Assembly (NCBI RefSeq): GCF_004404055.1
Contig: NZ_SOHK01000012.1
Span: forward strand, 124,001 to 188,000
Source of the DNA: Cryobacterium ruanii
GTDB taxonomy: Bacteria > Actinomycetota > Actinomycetes > Actinomycetales > Microbacteriaceae
Reading direction: 5' to 3'
Length of the DNA: 64,000 nucleotides
Shown here one piece after another: positions 17,544-27,806 of the stretch. Position 1 is the first letter of the stretch. Each line of letters begins with the position of its first letter. Made by a program: the position numbers and the translations under genes. The notes under the pieces are model-generated. The model saw only the letters and a program-made list of their open reading frames with translations. It did no database searches and was not told the origin of the DNA.

Positions 17544-18503
17544 CTACAGGGCCGGACTGCTCGGCCACTCGTTCCCGGCCGCGTAGAGCAGCTCTCGGGT
17601 GTACGGATGCTTGGGCGAGCCGACGAGGTCGGCGACGGACGCGTATTCCACAATCCCGCCGGTGCGCACCACGGCGACCCGATGGCAGATGAGAGCTGCC
17701 ACTCGCACCGAGCGGGTCACGATGATCATGGTCATCGTGCGTTCGCGCTGCAACTGGCGCAGCAGGTCAAGAATCTCGGAGCTGTCAGATGCGTTCAGGG
17801 CGTCTGTCGGGTCGTCGGCCACCAGGAGGTTCGGACCGCCGGCGAGGGCGCCGGCAATCTGCACCCGCAGCGCCAGCGTCGCCGACACGTCGCGCGGAAA
17901 TGAGGCAAACGTGCGCTCGGGGCACTCAACGCCGGCCTCCTGCAGCAGGTTGATCGAACGCTCGTAGGCGGCCAGTTTCGACAGGCCGAAAGACGAACGC
18001 AGTGGAGCGGCCAGCTGGGTTCCGACCGTCACCGCGGGGTCAAGGCCGGCGAGCGGATCGCGGGACAAATACGCGATTTTCGTATCCCGCAGCAGGTTAC
18101 GCGATCGCGTGGGCCGTCCGACCAGTTCGACACCGTTGAACAGGATCGACCCGGAACGAATGGTGGCCGGCGTTGGCAGCACCCCGGCGATGCACTGGGC
18201 CACCTCCAAGGCGCCCGAAAAGTCGTCACCGACCAGCCCGACGACCTCGCCGCGGGTAATCGACAGCGAGATGCCGTTGACCAACCGTGGTGCACTCGCC
18301 TGCGCCGTCGCCCCGACCTGGAGCCCCCGCACGTCGAGCAGCGCAGCCGAGCGAAACCAGTGCGACGGCATGGGCGCGGTCATCTCGGCCGGAGTGGGCG
18401 ACACGATGCGCTCGTGCGGCTCGACCGTCGATGCTTCGACCGAGGGGATCCCCGCTCGCACGACACGATGGAGGCGACGAAGCACACGACGAGCGTCACA
18501 CAT
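17544..18503 (-). CDS. OppD-like ABC ATPase with all catalytic motifs degraded
   Basis: A 319-residue protein with the fold and C-terminal SPKHPYTRELL tail of peptide/nickel (OppD/DppD) ATPases, but each motif for ATP hydrolysis is altered. Walker A reads GLVGDDFSGALE, without the GK(S/T) lysine. The Q-loop is YLSRDPLAG (Arg for Gln), the signature is DVSATLALRVQIA instead of LSGGxxQR, Walker B is LLVADDPTDAL (Asp for the catalytic Glu), and the switch histidine is Arg (IVTRSVRVAA). The frame is intact and codon use is normal. No permease or binding protein adjoins. The start is uncertain (18503, 18383 or 18371). Transport by ATP hydrolysis is unlikely; a structural or regulatory role is possible. 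Confidence 0.75.
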   Translation of the reverse strand: MCDARRVLRRLHRVVRAGIPSVEASTVEPHERIVSPTPAEMTAPMPSHWFRSAALLDVRGLQVGATAQASAPRLVNGISLSITRGEVVGLVGDDFSGALEVAQCIAGVLPTPATIRSGSILFNGVELVGRPTRSRNLLRDTKIAYLSRDPLAGLDPAVTVGTQLAAPLRSSFGLSKLAAYERSINLLQEAGVECPERTFASFPRDVSATLALRVQIAGALAGGPNLLVADDPTDALNASDSSEILDLLRQLQRERTMTMIIVTRSVRVAALICHRVAVVRTGGIVEYASVADLVGSPKHPYTRELLYAAGNEWPSSPAL

Positions 18504-18713
18504 AGTCGGCTCGCATTTCAGTAGGTCGAGAGGAGCGGCGGCGCATGAAAAAACCCGACCGACAATCTCTGTTGCGTGGCACCGCAAAAATGCCCCGGCT
18601 CGAAGCATTGCAACGCCCTGACCATGCTACCGAAAACTATTGCTTACAACGTACCGGTTTGTTTTCTTCTGAAAAAGGATGCGCCACCCATCTGTCCAAC
18701 AGCCCGGCCCGGG

Positions 18714-20195
18714 TCAGTGCGGCGAGTGGGCCTCGAGGAACTCGTACACTTCGGTCTGATCGACGCCGGGAAACGTGCCGGTGGGCAGCGCGGCAAGCAG
18801 GCTCGTCGGGGTGCGCGCGGCCGGCCAGGATTGCCCGGCCCAGCGACCGGCGAGGTTGTCGGGCGCACGGCGACAGCAGGACTCGTCGGGGCAGAGCGAC
18901 ATCGCGCGGTGCAGGGTCTCCCGGCCTCGGAACCACTTCACGTGGGCGAAAGGCACGCCCACGCTCACGGAATACTCGCCTTCCTTGGCCTTCTCGATGC
19001 GGGAGGTGCACCAAAAACTTCCGGATGGCATGTCCGTGTACTGGTACCAGGCGCTGAAGCGGTCCTCGACGTCGAAGACGGTGCGGGCCGTCCAGCTGCG
19101 GCAGACCGTGGTGCCCTCGACCGCGCCGAGCGCGTCGCTGGGAAATCGCACATTGTCGTTCTCGTAGGCTTTGATGATCGTGCCGGACTCGTGCACCTTC
19201 ATGAAGTGCACCGGAATGTCCAGCCGGGCCGTAGCGAGGTTGGTGAAGCGGTGCGCCGCCATCTCGTAGGAAACCGCGAAGGCGTCCCGCAAGTCTTCCA
19301 TGGAGATTCGTCGCAGGGTCTTCGCCTCGGCCAGCATGCGCACCGCGTCACGTTCCGGCAGCAGAATCGCTGCGGTGAGATAGTTGGTCTCCACCCGCTG
19401 ACGCAGAAATTCGGCGTAATTTTTCGGCTCTTCGTGTGCGCACAGGTGGCTCGCGAACGCCTGGACGATCGGCGAGCGGGAGTCCCGCGACGCGGAACGT
19501 TCGGTCGGCAGGTAGATACGCCCGTTGCGTTTGTCGGTGACCGAACGGGTGGAGTGCGGCAGGTCGTTCACGTAGTGCAGCGAAAAGCCGAGGTGGGTAG
19601 CCATATCCGCTACGAGCTGCTGGGACACCGGACCGCCCGAGTGCCCGACCGCGGTGAGCAGCTCGAGGGCCTGCGCCTCCAACTCGGGAAAGTAGTTGTC
19701 CTGCTGACGCATGATCTGGCGCAGGGCGGAGTTGGCCCGTCGGGCCTCTTCCGGCGTGGCTGCGCGTTCCCGGTTGAGCCGGTCGATTTCATTGTGCAGG
19801 CTCAGGATGGTCTGCAGTGTCTCATCGCTCTGGCCCTTGCTCACCCGAATTCGGGGAAGTCCGAGCGCCTGGAACACCGGCCCACGTTGGGCGCGCTCGA
19901 CCGAGATTTCCAGGGCGGCTCGCTCGGAGGGGGCATCCGTTCGCATCAGTTCCTCGACGGTGGTGCCGAGCGCGAGGGCGATGGTGCGCAGCATGGAGAG
20001 ACGTGGTTCGCGTTTGCCGTTCTCCATCATCGACACCTGCGAGGGTGCGCGGTCGATCGCGGCGGCGAGGGCATCGAGCGTCATCCGACGCATGGTGCGC
20101 AGCTCCCGAATGCGACGGCCCAGCGTCAGGGCATCGAGTTCGGGTTCATCAACGCCAAGGGAAGACAGGGCGGCGAGAGCATCTGCGGGAACCAT
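18714..20195 (-). CDS. ramB: RamB-type short-chain fatty acyl/acetate regulator
   Basis: A 493-residue transcription factor of the ScfR/RamB family. An N-terminal XRE helix-turn-helix (LGRRIRELRTMRRMTLDALAAAIDRAPSQVSMMENGKREPRLSML, about 25-70) is followed by an IrrE/DUF955-like middle region and a DUF2083 C-terminal part with a Cys-rich CPDESCC segment. In Corynebacterium RamB represses glyoxylate-shunt and acetate genes. Here it is divergent from malate synthase, which fits the same job. The start ATG at 20195 is chosen because the HTH begins about 25 residues later; a RamB-like box lies 18 bp upstream. Confidence 0.88.
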   Translation of the reverse strand: MVPADALAALSSLGVDEPELDALTLGRRIRELRTMRRMTLDALAAAIDRAPSQVSMMENGKREPRLSMLRTIALALGTTVEELMRTDAPSERAALEISVERAQRGPVFQALGLPRIRVSKGQSDETLQTILSLHNEIDRLNRERAATPEEARRANSALRQIMRQQDNYFPELEAQALELLTAVGHSGGPVSQQLVADMATHLGFSLHYVNDLPHSTRSVTDKRNGRIYLPTERSASRDSRSPIVQAFASHLCAHEEPKNYAEFLRQRVETNYLTAAILLPERDAVRMLAEAKTLRRISMEDLRDAFAVSYEMAAHRFTNLATARLDIPVHFMKVHESGTIIKAYENDNVRFPSDALGAVEGTTVCRSWTARTVFDVEDRFSAWYQYTDMPSGSFWCTSRIEKAKEGEYSVSVGVPFAHVKWFRGRETLHRAMSLCPDESCCRRAPDNLAGRWAGQSWPAARTPTSLLAALPTGTFPGVDQTEVYEFLEAHSPH

Positions 20196-20212
20196 CTGCT
20201 CAGTGTCACACG

Positions 20213-20224
20213 TTTGAAAAGTTT
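20213..20224 (-). promoter_or_regulatory. RamB-like operator
   Basis: On the minus strand the 12 bases AAACTTTTCAAA match the AAACTTTGCAAA-type RamB site known from Corynebacterium at 11 of 12 positions. It lies between ramB and aceB, 18 bp before the ramB start, suggesting autoregulation. A weaker match with an extra base (CTTTCGCAAGG) sits at the aceB ribosome binding site. Confidence 0.45.
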
Positions 20225-20458
20225 CCACAATCAGAAGAACACGGTTTTTTCTGCTGCCCGATAGTGGTTTGCCCCGGCCTGGACCGGGCAGAGTAAAGGC
20301 ACAGGCAAGCACCGACTTTTGAATCACGACCGCAGAACCCTCGCCCTCGTCGATTCGACCGAAGCAGAACAATACGTCCCCCTCCGCCTGAGATCGGGCG
20401 AACCGCCGTCGCGGGTCGCCCCCTGTCGGTACCATCTACTTTCGCAAGGAGCCAGACC

Positions 20459-22147
<1,689 letters not shown>

Positions 22148-22270
22148 GTAGTTTCCGCGGGTAGCCCTGCGGGTTCGCAAGAGCGGGCAGATGGTTGGAT
22201 ACACCCCGGCATCATCACAGGGGTGGACCTGGCTGTTTGCCCGTTTTTACGTCTGGCCCGCCCGGCCGGT

Positions 22271-23689
22271 TCAGGCGCTCGGGTTCTTGACGCTTTCGTA
22301 GGCGGCGAGGGCGGCGCGACGCGTCTCGCCGAGGTCCACGAGCGGCGCAGGGTAGGCATCCGTACCGTATTCGGGTACGTTCTCCCGAATGTACTGCTGG
22401 TGGGGGTCGAACTTGGCCGCCTGCAGGTTGGGATTGAAGATGCGAAAGTAGGGCGCGGCATCCGCCCCTGAGCCGGCCACCCACTGCCAGCCGAACGGGT
22501 TGCTCGCCGGGTCGGCATCGACCAGCGTGTCCCAGAACCACCGCTCGCCCTCGCGCCAATCGACCAACATATTCTTGATCAGGAATGATGCGGTCACCAT
22601 GCGTACCCGATTGTGCATACTTCCGGTGCGCCACAGTTCGCGCATACCGGCATCGACGAGGGCAAAGCCGGTGCGACCCTGCTGCCAGGCCGCCAAGGCC
22701 TCTTGGTCGACCGGCGGCCACGGGAAGGCGTCGAAGGCGGGCCGCAGGTTCTTTGTCGCGAGATCGGGCGCATTGAAGAGCACGTGGTACGTGAACTCCC
22801 GCCAGCCGACCTCGGTGAGAAAGCGGGTCGCGCTGGTGAGGGCGGTCCCGGTAAGGCCGCGCTGCGCGCTCTGGGTCGCTGACCACACCTGACAAGGACT
22901 GATCTCGCCCCAGCGCAGGTAGGGCGAGAGACGCGAGGTGGCGTTCTGGGCCGGCTGGTCACGTTCAGAACCGTAGCGGGGCAGCGAGCCGTCCAGAAAA
23001 GTCTGCAGCAGCGCGTGAGCGGAGGCCTCACCCGGCGTCCACGCGGCACGGAGCCCGCCCGCCCAGTCGGGGCGCGAGGGTTCGAGGCCCCAGGAGTCGA
23101 GGTCGTCGGAGCTGGGGGGATCCGCATCGAGGATACCCGCCCAGCCCGGGATGGAATCCGGTGCCGGATAGGGTGCGCGGGGCGGCGGGCCGGCGGTGCA
23201 CGCCCGCCAGAACGGGGTGAAGACGGAGTAGGAGCCGCCCTGGCCGGTCTGGATCGTCCACGGTTCGAACAGGAGCGAACCGGCGAAGCTGTGGGCGTCG
23301 ATGCCGCTGGCACGCAGGTCACTCTTGATCGCGGTATCGACCGTGCGTTCGGGCAAGCCATAGCGGCGGTTCCAGAACACGGCGGAAGCATCCGTTTCGT
23401 GCACCAGGGCGGTCATGATCGGGCCGGCCGCACCGCGGCGCAGAAGCAATCGGCCGCCGAGTGCCTCGATGTCGGCGGTGAGGGAGCGGAGGCTCTGGTG
23501 CAGCCACCAGCGAGCCGCGCTGCCGAGCGGGCGCACCCCGACCGACTCTTCGTCGAGCACGTAGACGGCCACAATCGGTTGGCCATGCTCGAGGGCAGCG
23601 TGCAGGGCCGGGTGGTCGGCAATCCGCAGGTCGTCGCGAAACCACACGATGACCGGGCCGGTTCTGTCGGTTGGATGCTCTGATGTCAT
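22271..23689 (-). CDS. phrB: Deoxyribodipyrimidine photolyase (class I CPD type)
   Basis: A 472-residue flavoprotein that splits UV-induced cyclobutane pyrimidine dimers using blue light. The N-terminal antenna domain starts VIVWFRDDLRIADHPALHAALEHG; the FAD domain shows TSRLSPYLRWGEISPCQVW, FALVDAGMRELWRTGSMHNRVRMVTASFLIKNMLVDWREGERWFWDTLVDADPASN and PFGWQWVAGSGADAAPYFRIFNP, the full class I signature. GAGGAG 5 nt before the ATG at 23689 decides this start over a longer frame to 23722. It is convergent with aceB. Confidence 0.95.
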   Translation of the reverse strand: MTSEHPTDRTGPVIVWFRDDLRIADHPALHAALEHGQPIVAVYVLDEESVGVRPLGSAARWWLHQSLRSLTADIEALGGRLLLRRGAAGPIMTALVHETDASAVFWNRRYGLPERTVDTAIKSDLRASGIDAHSFAGSLLFEPWTIQTGQGGSYSVFTPFWRACTAGPPPRAPYPAPDSIPGWAGILDADPPSSDDLDSWGLEPSRPDWAGGLRAAWTPGEASAHALLQTFLDGSLPRYGSERDQPAQNATSRLSPYLRWGEISPCQVWSATQSAQRGLTGTALTSATRFLTEVGWREFTYHVLFNAPDLATKNLRPAFDAFPWPPVDQEALAAWQQGRTGFALVDAGMRELWRTGSMHNRVRMVTASFLIKNMLVDWREGERWFWDTLVDADPASNPFGWQWVAGSGADAAPYFRIFNPNLQAAKFDPHQQYIRENVPEYGTDAYPAPLVDLGETRRAALAAYESVKNPSA

Positions 23690-23988
23690 GCGCTCTCCTC
23701 GTGAAACTCCAGTCTGGACCATGCCACGGGTTACTCCAATTTGCAGGTGGAACGGTCTGTTCGAGCTGTCGCCGGGCCTGGCGAACGAGCGTTGGAAAGT
23801 CTCCTTTTAGTTGACGTACTTGTGTTTTGCCGCGGATTACTGCGATATCCCTGTTGTTCTCCATTCGCCGCTACCGCTGGCGAGCTCGGCTAGCACGATT
23901 CGGCCTGGCATCGCCGGTATCGGTGGCTGTCAGCCCGAAACGCGCATCGCCTTCGACGGAGCAGACCGCCCGCGAATCGGGCCGGACG
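23690..23988. other. Gap of 299 bp without a supported gene
   Basis: The stretch upstream of phrB and after the stop of the next minus-strand gene shows no coding frame with family features, no tRNA and no good terminator. Confidence 0.5.
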
Positions 23989-24966
23989 CTACGAGACGCG
24001 CAGCACGATCTTGCCGCGGGTATGCCCCTGCTCGATCAGACGGTGTGCGGCGGCACCGTCGGCGAGTTCGAACACCGCGTCGACGTGTACCCGCACGGTA
24101 CCCGCGTCGAGCATCGCCGAGATCTCGTCGAGCGCGCGGGCGTCGGGGGACACCTTGAAACCGGTCGCGCGGCGGCCGGCGCGCGCGGCATCCGCTGCCA
24201 TGGTCGGCCAGCTGCCGGTCGGCGCGTTCACGAGGAGCCCACCGGGGCGGAGCGCCGTTAGCGAGCGGGTGCCGGTGTCATCGTGCACGTTGCCGATGAG
24301 GTCGATGACCGAGTCGAGGTTCTGCGCCACGTCTTCGAAGCGGGTGGTCGTGTAATCGATGACCTCGTCGGCGCCGAGCTCGCGCAGAAAATCGAGGTTG
24401 CGGGTGGATCCGGTGGCGGTCACGTGGGCGCCCAGCACGCGCGCGAACTGCACCGCGAAGTGGCCGACGCCGCCGCTGGCGGCGTGCACGAGCAGCCGCT
24501 GCCCGGGGGCGGCACCGGCCAGCTTGACCATGCCCCACGCGGTGAGGGCGGCGATCGGAACGGCGGCGGCCTCGGCGTGGCTGAGCCTGGCCGGCTTGCG
24601 GGTGACGCTCATGCTCGACACCGAGACGTACTCGGCGAAGCTGCCGCCGGTGCGTGGCACCCGGCCCATGCCGTAGACCGCGTCGCCGGGCTGCAGGGGT
24701 GAGGCCTCGAACGCGGCGCGTACGACGATGCCGCTGAAGTCGTTGCCGAGAATAGCGGGGAAGCTCTCGATCGCGGCCGCGACGCCCTTGCCCGAGCGCG
24801 TCTTGGCGTCGATGGGGTTGAGGCCGGCGGCGGCGACCCTCACGAGCACCTCGTCGGAAATCTGCCGGGGCAGCGGCCTCTCGGCCAGGTGCAGCACCTC
24901 CGGGGCTCCGGTCGCATCGATGACGAGGGCGCTCATGGTCGGCGGCAGTTCGAAGTCAGTAGCCAT
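23989..24966 (-). CDS. NAD(P)-dependent quinone oxidoreductase-like MDR protein
   Basis: A 325-residue zinc-free medium-chain dehydrogenase/reductase of the QOR type. It has the GroES-like N-terminal domain (LVRVAAAGLNPIDAKTRSGKG, GNDFSGIVV) and the Rossmann motif QRLLVHAASGGVGHFAVQFARVLGAHVTATG (about residues 146-176). The usual catalytic and structural zinc cysteines are absent. The C-terminal LIEQGHTRGKIVLRV is typical. It probably reduces quinones or enones with NADPH. Possible starts are 24966 (chosen) and 24999. Confidence 0.88.
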   Translation of the reverse strand: MATDFELPPTMSALVIDATGAPEVLHLAERPLPRQISDEVLVRVAAAGLNPIDAKTRSGKGVAAAIESFPAILGNDFSGIVVRAAFEASPLQPGDAVYGMGRVPRTGGSFAEYVSVSSMSVTRKPARLSHAEAAAVPIAALTAWGMVKLAGAAPGQRLLVHAASGGVGHFAVQFARVLGAHVTATGSTRNLDFLRELGADEVIDYTTTRFEDVAQNLDSVIDLIGNVHDDTGTRSLTALRPGGLLVNAPTGSWPTMAADAARAGRRATGFKVSPDARALDEISAMLDAGTVRVHVDAVFELADGAAAHRLIEQGHTRGKIVLRVS

Positions 24967-25037
24967 GCCCCCATTCTGCTGCATCCCCGGTGCGTGCATT
25001 GGGGACGGGGCCCAGTCCTAAAAAAGGAAGGGGCAGG

Positions 25038-25679
25038 CTAGCGGCGGGCTTGCTGGTCGAGGTTGTCGATCAGGGCGTTCGCCAGGCCGACGAGAATCGC
25101 GATCTGGTCTTCGTCGCGCTCGATCCAACGACATTGCGGCACGGCCGCGACCGGCACGAAGTCGAGGTGCTCTTCCCAGACCAGCAGGGTGCGGTCGGCG
25201 CCGAGCACGTACTGCTGCCACCACACCTGCCGCAGATAGCTGCGCGGAATGCTGCGCCACGGCTTGCTCGTGGTCTTGATCTCGGCCAGGTGCAGGTCGC
25301 CACCGGCCACGACGCCGACCCCGTCGGGTGTGGCCAGGTGCCGTGGGTGCCCGAGCGACCGAAACAGGTTGGTGCTCGGCTCGATGCCGTAGTGCTCGAG
25401 TACCCACTCGGCGATGACCGGTTCCCGGGCCCGACCATGGTCGGTGTAACTGTTGCCCGAGAAGCTCGTACCATGCATTTTGTCTCGCGCGGCATTGACG
25501 ATGGATTTCGGCGTTGACAGTTTCGCGACATCCGTTGCGGTGATGCCCTGGTTGCGCGCCCGCAGCCACGCGACCCGGTCGGTGGAGTCGGCGACGATGC
25601 GCAGTGTATGCGGCGCCGGCAGAGAAGCGGATGCCGAGGGCTGGTCCAGATCGAAGAGGGACAGCGTGGAATTCGGCAC
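25038..25679 (-). CDS. YqaJ-like PD-(D/E)XK nuclease
   Basis: A 213-residue protein resembling the YqaJ/lambda-exonuclease family. The conserved ITATDVAKL near residue 45, the TPDGVGVV segment (acidic residue of the active site) and LAEIKTTSKPW (E-x-K) form the nuclease core; YLRQVWWQQYVLGA matches the family's QxQ-type helix. In phages such enzymes process DNA ends for recombination, but here no other phage gene is near. Start is GTG at 25679: AGGAG directly abuts it (too close to work), while CACAAT lies 6 nt upstream, suggesting leaderless expression. Confidence 0.8.
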   Translation of the reverse strand: MPNSTLSLFDLDQPSASASLPAPHTLRIVADSTDRVAWLRARNQGITATDVAKLSTPKSIVNAARDKMHGTSFSGNSYTDHGRAREPVIAEWVLEHYGIEPSTNLFRSLGHPRHLATPDGVGVVAGGDLHLAEIKTTSKPWRSIPRSYLRQVWWQQYVLGADRTLLVWEEHLDFVPVAAVPQCRWIERDEDQIAILVGLANALIDNLDQQARR

Positions 25680-25851
25680 TCTCCTATTGTGTGCCCGCGC
25701 GCCCGGTCGGCGCGCCACCGCCACGGGGTGCGACGCGATTCAACGCTCGGCTGGGTCTGCCTGGCTGGGCGCATGCGCTCGCCGGAGAATCGTTATCGCG
25801 AAGTAACCTGGGCTCGCTAACGTGGAGCACGTCTACCACTCGGGGGAACAG

Positions 25852-26991
25852 ATGTCGCAGGTCACAGACTCAACTCGCAGTGCATGCTCGGGCGCGTTCG
25901 CCGGGGCGATCGCGGTCATCGTGCTGCTCAGCGGGTGCGCCGGCCTGCCCGGCTACCCAGCCGCAACAGACACCCCGGTCGCGCAACTCGCCGCTGGCGT
26001 CGACTGCCAGGCGCCCAACCTCAATAACAACTGGATAGTCGTTCCAGAGGGCGTCCCGGCCCAGACCGATCTGACCGCCACGCGTCCCGATGCCCCGACG
26101 CCTGGCATGGTTCCGGCCGGCTTCGAACCGGTCGCCGCCTCGCTCTGCACCTTCTTCGGCAGCATCGACACCGCAGAGGGCCGCTGGTCGGCCGTGACCG
26201 TCGAGACCCGCACGGGCGATTTCGACGCGCTGCTCGCCGCACTCGACGAACCCAACGACCAAGCTGGCCTCAACCAGGCCTGTACCGCCGACATGGAGCT
26301 TGTGCCGGAGCTCTGGCTTGAAAACGTCGACGGTGAGGCCGTGCGAGCGGCCTGGCCGCGCACCTCCTGCGGCAAAACCAAGCCGGCGACCTCGCAGGCG
26401 CTCGACAAGCTCGAGTTGACCGACACGGTCAAACTGCCGCTCGTGCTGCAGATCACCCGCCCGGCCCTCGACGCCGGCTGCGCCATGAGCACGAGCGCGC
26501 CCGAGCAATCGCTGTTGTTCGGCGTCACGAGCCTGCAGACCCTACCGGGTGCGAACGACATCGGGCACGAGACGGAGCTGTCGACGATTCCGGCGTCGCC
26601 GCCCCAGCCCCCGTCGTACGCCGGCGTCGACGCTGCCAGCGTCTGTGTCTACACTGTCGATTCGAAATCCGAACCCGAGCTCGAATCCGTCGAAGGCCTC
26701 GATGGCGAAGCACTCAACGGCGGCATGATGAGCCTGCAGTTCGGTACCTTCTCGAGCGCGACCACCCTTGCAGCGGATGCCGCGGCGCTGCTCCCCGCTG
26801 CAGCATCCGCTCTGCAGGCGCCTGAGTGCAACGCCAACTTCACGCGGTTCGCGGTGGTCTGGCCCGAGCGTGCCGGCACCCGGCTGGACAGCCCGATCCA
26901 GGTGGAACTCGACGGCTGCCAGCGACTGTTCGTTCCCGGCAGCCAAGCGCTCATGCCAGCTCCGGCGCTCCTGGCCGCGCTGACCGCTTAG
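25852..26991 (+). CDS. Secreted lipoprotein of unknown function
   Basis: A 379-residue protein with a lipoprotein signal peptide: hydrophobic AFAGAIAVIVLLSGC ending in the lipobox LSGC at about residues 25-28. The mature part is mostly beta/loop, rich in Asp/Ala/Thr, with scattered cysteines that may form disulfides (for example DCQ, LCTFF, ACTAD, SCGKT). No catalytic motif is seen. The start ATG at 25852 follows GGGGGA. It precedes the two-component genes by 68 bp but probably has separate transcription because the regulator carries its own -10. Confidence 0.8.
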   Translation: MSQVTDSTRSACSGAFAGAIAVIVLLSGCAGLPGYPAATDTPVAQLAAGVDCQAPNLNNNWIVVPEGVPAQTDLTATRPDAPTPGMVPAGFEPVAASLCTFFGSIDTAEGRWSAVTVETRTGDFDALLAALDEPNDQAGLNQACTADMELVPELWLENVDGEAVRAAWPRTSCGKTKPATSQALDKLELTDTVKLPLVLQITRPALDAGCAMSTSAPEQSLLFGVTSLQTLPGANDIGHETELSTIPASPPQPPSYAGVDAASVCVYTVDSKSEPELESVEGLDGEALNGGMMSLQFGTFSSATTLAADAAALLPAAASALQAPECNANFTRFAVVWPERAGTRLDSPIQVELDGCQRLFVPGSQALMPAPALLAALTA

Positions 26992-27046
26992 GCCAGGCCA
27001 CAGGATTCCGCGGGTGCACTCATAGCTCGTTCATAGCCAACTGCCC

Positions 27047-27052
27047 GATACT
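27047..27052 (+). promoter_or_regulatory. -10 element of the two-component operon
   Basis: GATACT is followed by 7 nt and the ATG at 27060; there is no ribosome binding site between, so the response regulator mRNA is probably leaderless. Confidence 0.4.
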
Positions 27053-27059
27053 CGTAAGA

Positions 27060-27806
27060 ATGAGCAGACCTCAGAGCACCCACACCGGCCACGGCCCGCG
27101 GTTGACCAAGGCCGACGGCAGCGCCGTCCGCGTGTTGGTCGTCGACGACGAACCCACCCTCACCGATCTGCTCTCGATGGCCCTGCGTTACGAAGGCTGG
27201 GAGGTGCGCACCGCCGGCGAGGGCCGACAGGCTCTCACCATCGCCCGCGAGTTTCGGCCAGACGCCATCGTGCTCGACATCATGCTGCCCGACATCGACG
27301 GCCTGCAGGTGCTGCAGCGGGTGCGCGCCGACGGCTACGAAACCCCCGTGCTCTTTCTCACCGCCAAGGACTCGCTCGACGACCGCATCGCGGGGCTCAC
27401 CGCCGGCGGCGACGACTATGTCACCAAACCGTTCAGCCTCGAAGAGGTCGTCGCCCGGCTGCGAGGTCTCATCCGCCGTTCCACCCTCGCCGTGGCCGAC
27501 TCGACCGATCCGCGCATCACCGTCGGCGATCTCACTCTCGACGAAGACAGTTACGAGGTCTTCCGTGATGGCGCCGCCATCGAACTCACCGCGACCGAGT
27601 TTGAACTGCTGCGCTTTCTCATGCGCAACCCGCGCCGGGTACTCAGCAAGGCGCAGATCCTTGACCGGGTCTGGAGCTACGACTTCGGTGGCAAGTCGAG
27701 CGTCGTCGAGATTTATATCTCTTACCTGCGCAAGAAGATCGACGCCGGCCGCGAGCCGATGATCCACACGGTGCGCGGTGCAGGCTACATGCTCAAAACC
27801 GCCTGA
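27060..27806 (+). CDS. OmpR/PhoB-type response regulator (TrcR/MprA-like)
   Basis: A 248-residue response regulator. The receiver domain has VLVVDDEPTLTDLLSMALRYEGWEV (about 25-49), the phospho-aspartate in AIVLDIMLPDIDGLQVL and the conserved lysine in DDYVTKPFSLEEVVARL. The C-terminal winged helix contains ELTATEFELLRFLMRNPRRVLSKAQILDRVWSYDFGGKSSVVEIYISYLRKKID and ends with HTVRGAGYMLK. The following kinase gene overlaps its stop by one base, so they form an operon. Confidence 0.95.
   Translation: MSRPQSTHTGHGPRLTKADGSAVRVLVVDDEPTLTDLLSMALRYEGWEVRTAGEGRQALTIAREFRPDAIVLDIMLPDIDGLQVLQRVRADGYETPVLFLTAKDSLDDRIAGLTAGGDDYVTKPFSLEEVVARLRGLIRRSTLAVADSTDPRITVGDLTLDEDSYEVFRDGAAIELTATEFELLRFLMRNPRRVLSKAQILDRVWSYDFGGKSSVVEIYISYLRKKIDAGREPMIHTVRGAGYMLKTA

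Noticed and set aside
17544-18503. Interpretation of the OppD-like gene as a simple pseudogene
   Set aside because: The frame is uninterrupted, codon use is normal and the fold appears complete, so it is kept as a gene with altered function.
23741-23770. LexA-like site upstream of the photolyase gene
   Set aside because: GGAAC and GTTCG are separated by 5 rather than 4 bases, and the left half is imperfect, so spacing does not fit an SOS box.
25038-25679. Prophage remnant suggested by the YqaJ-like nuclease
   Set aside because: No integrase, structural, lysis or repressor gene is near, base composition does not change, and no att-like repeats were seen. YqaJ-like genes occur alone in many actinobacteria.
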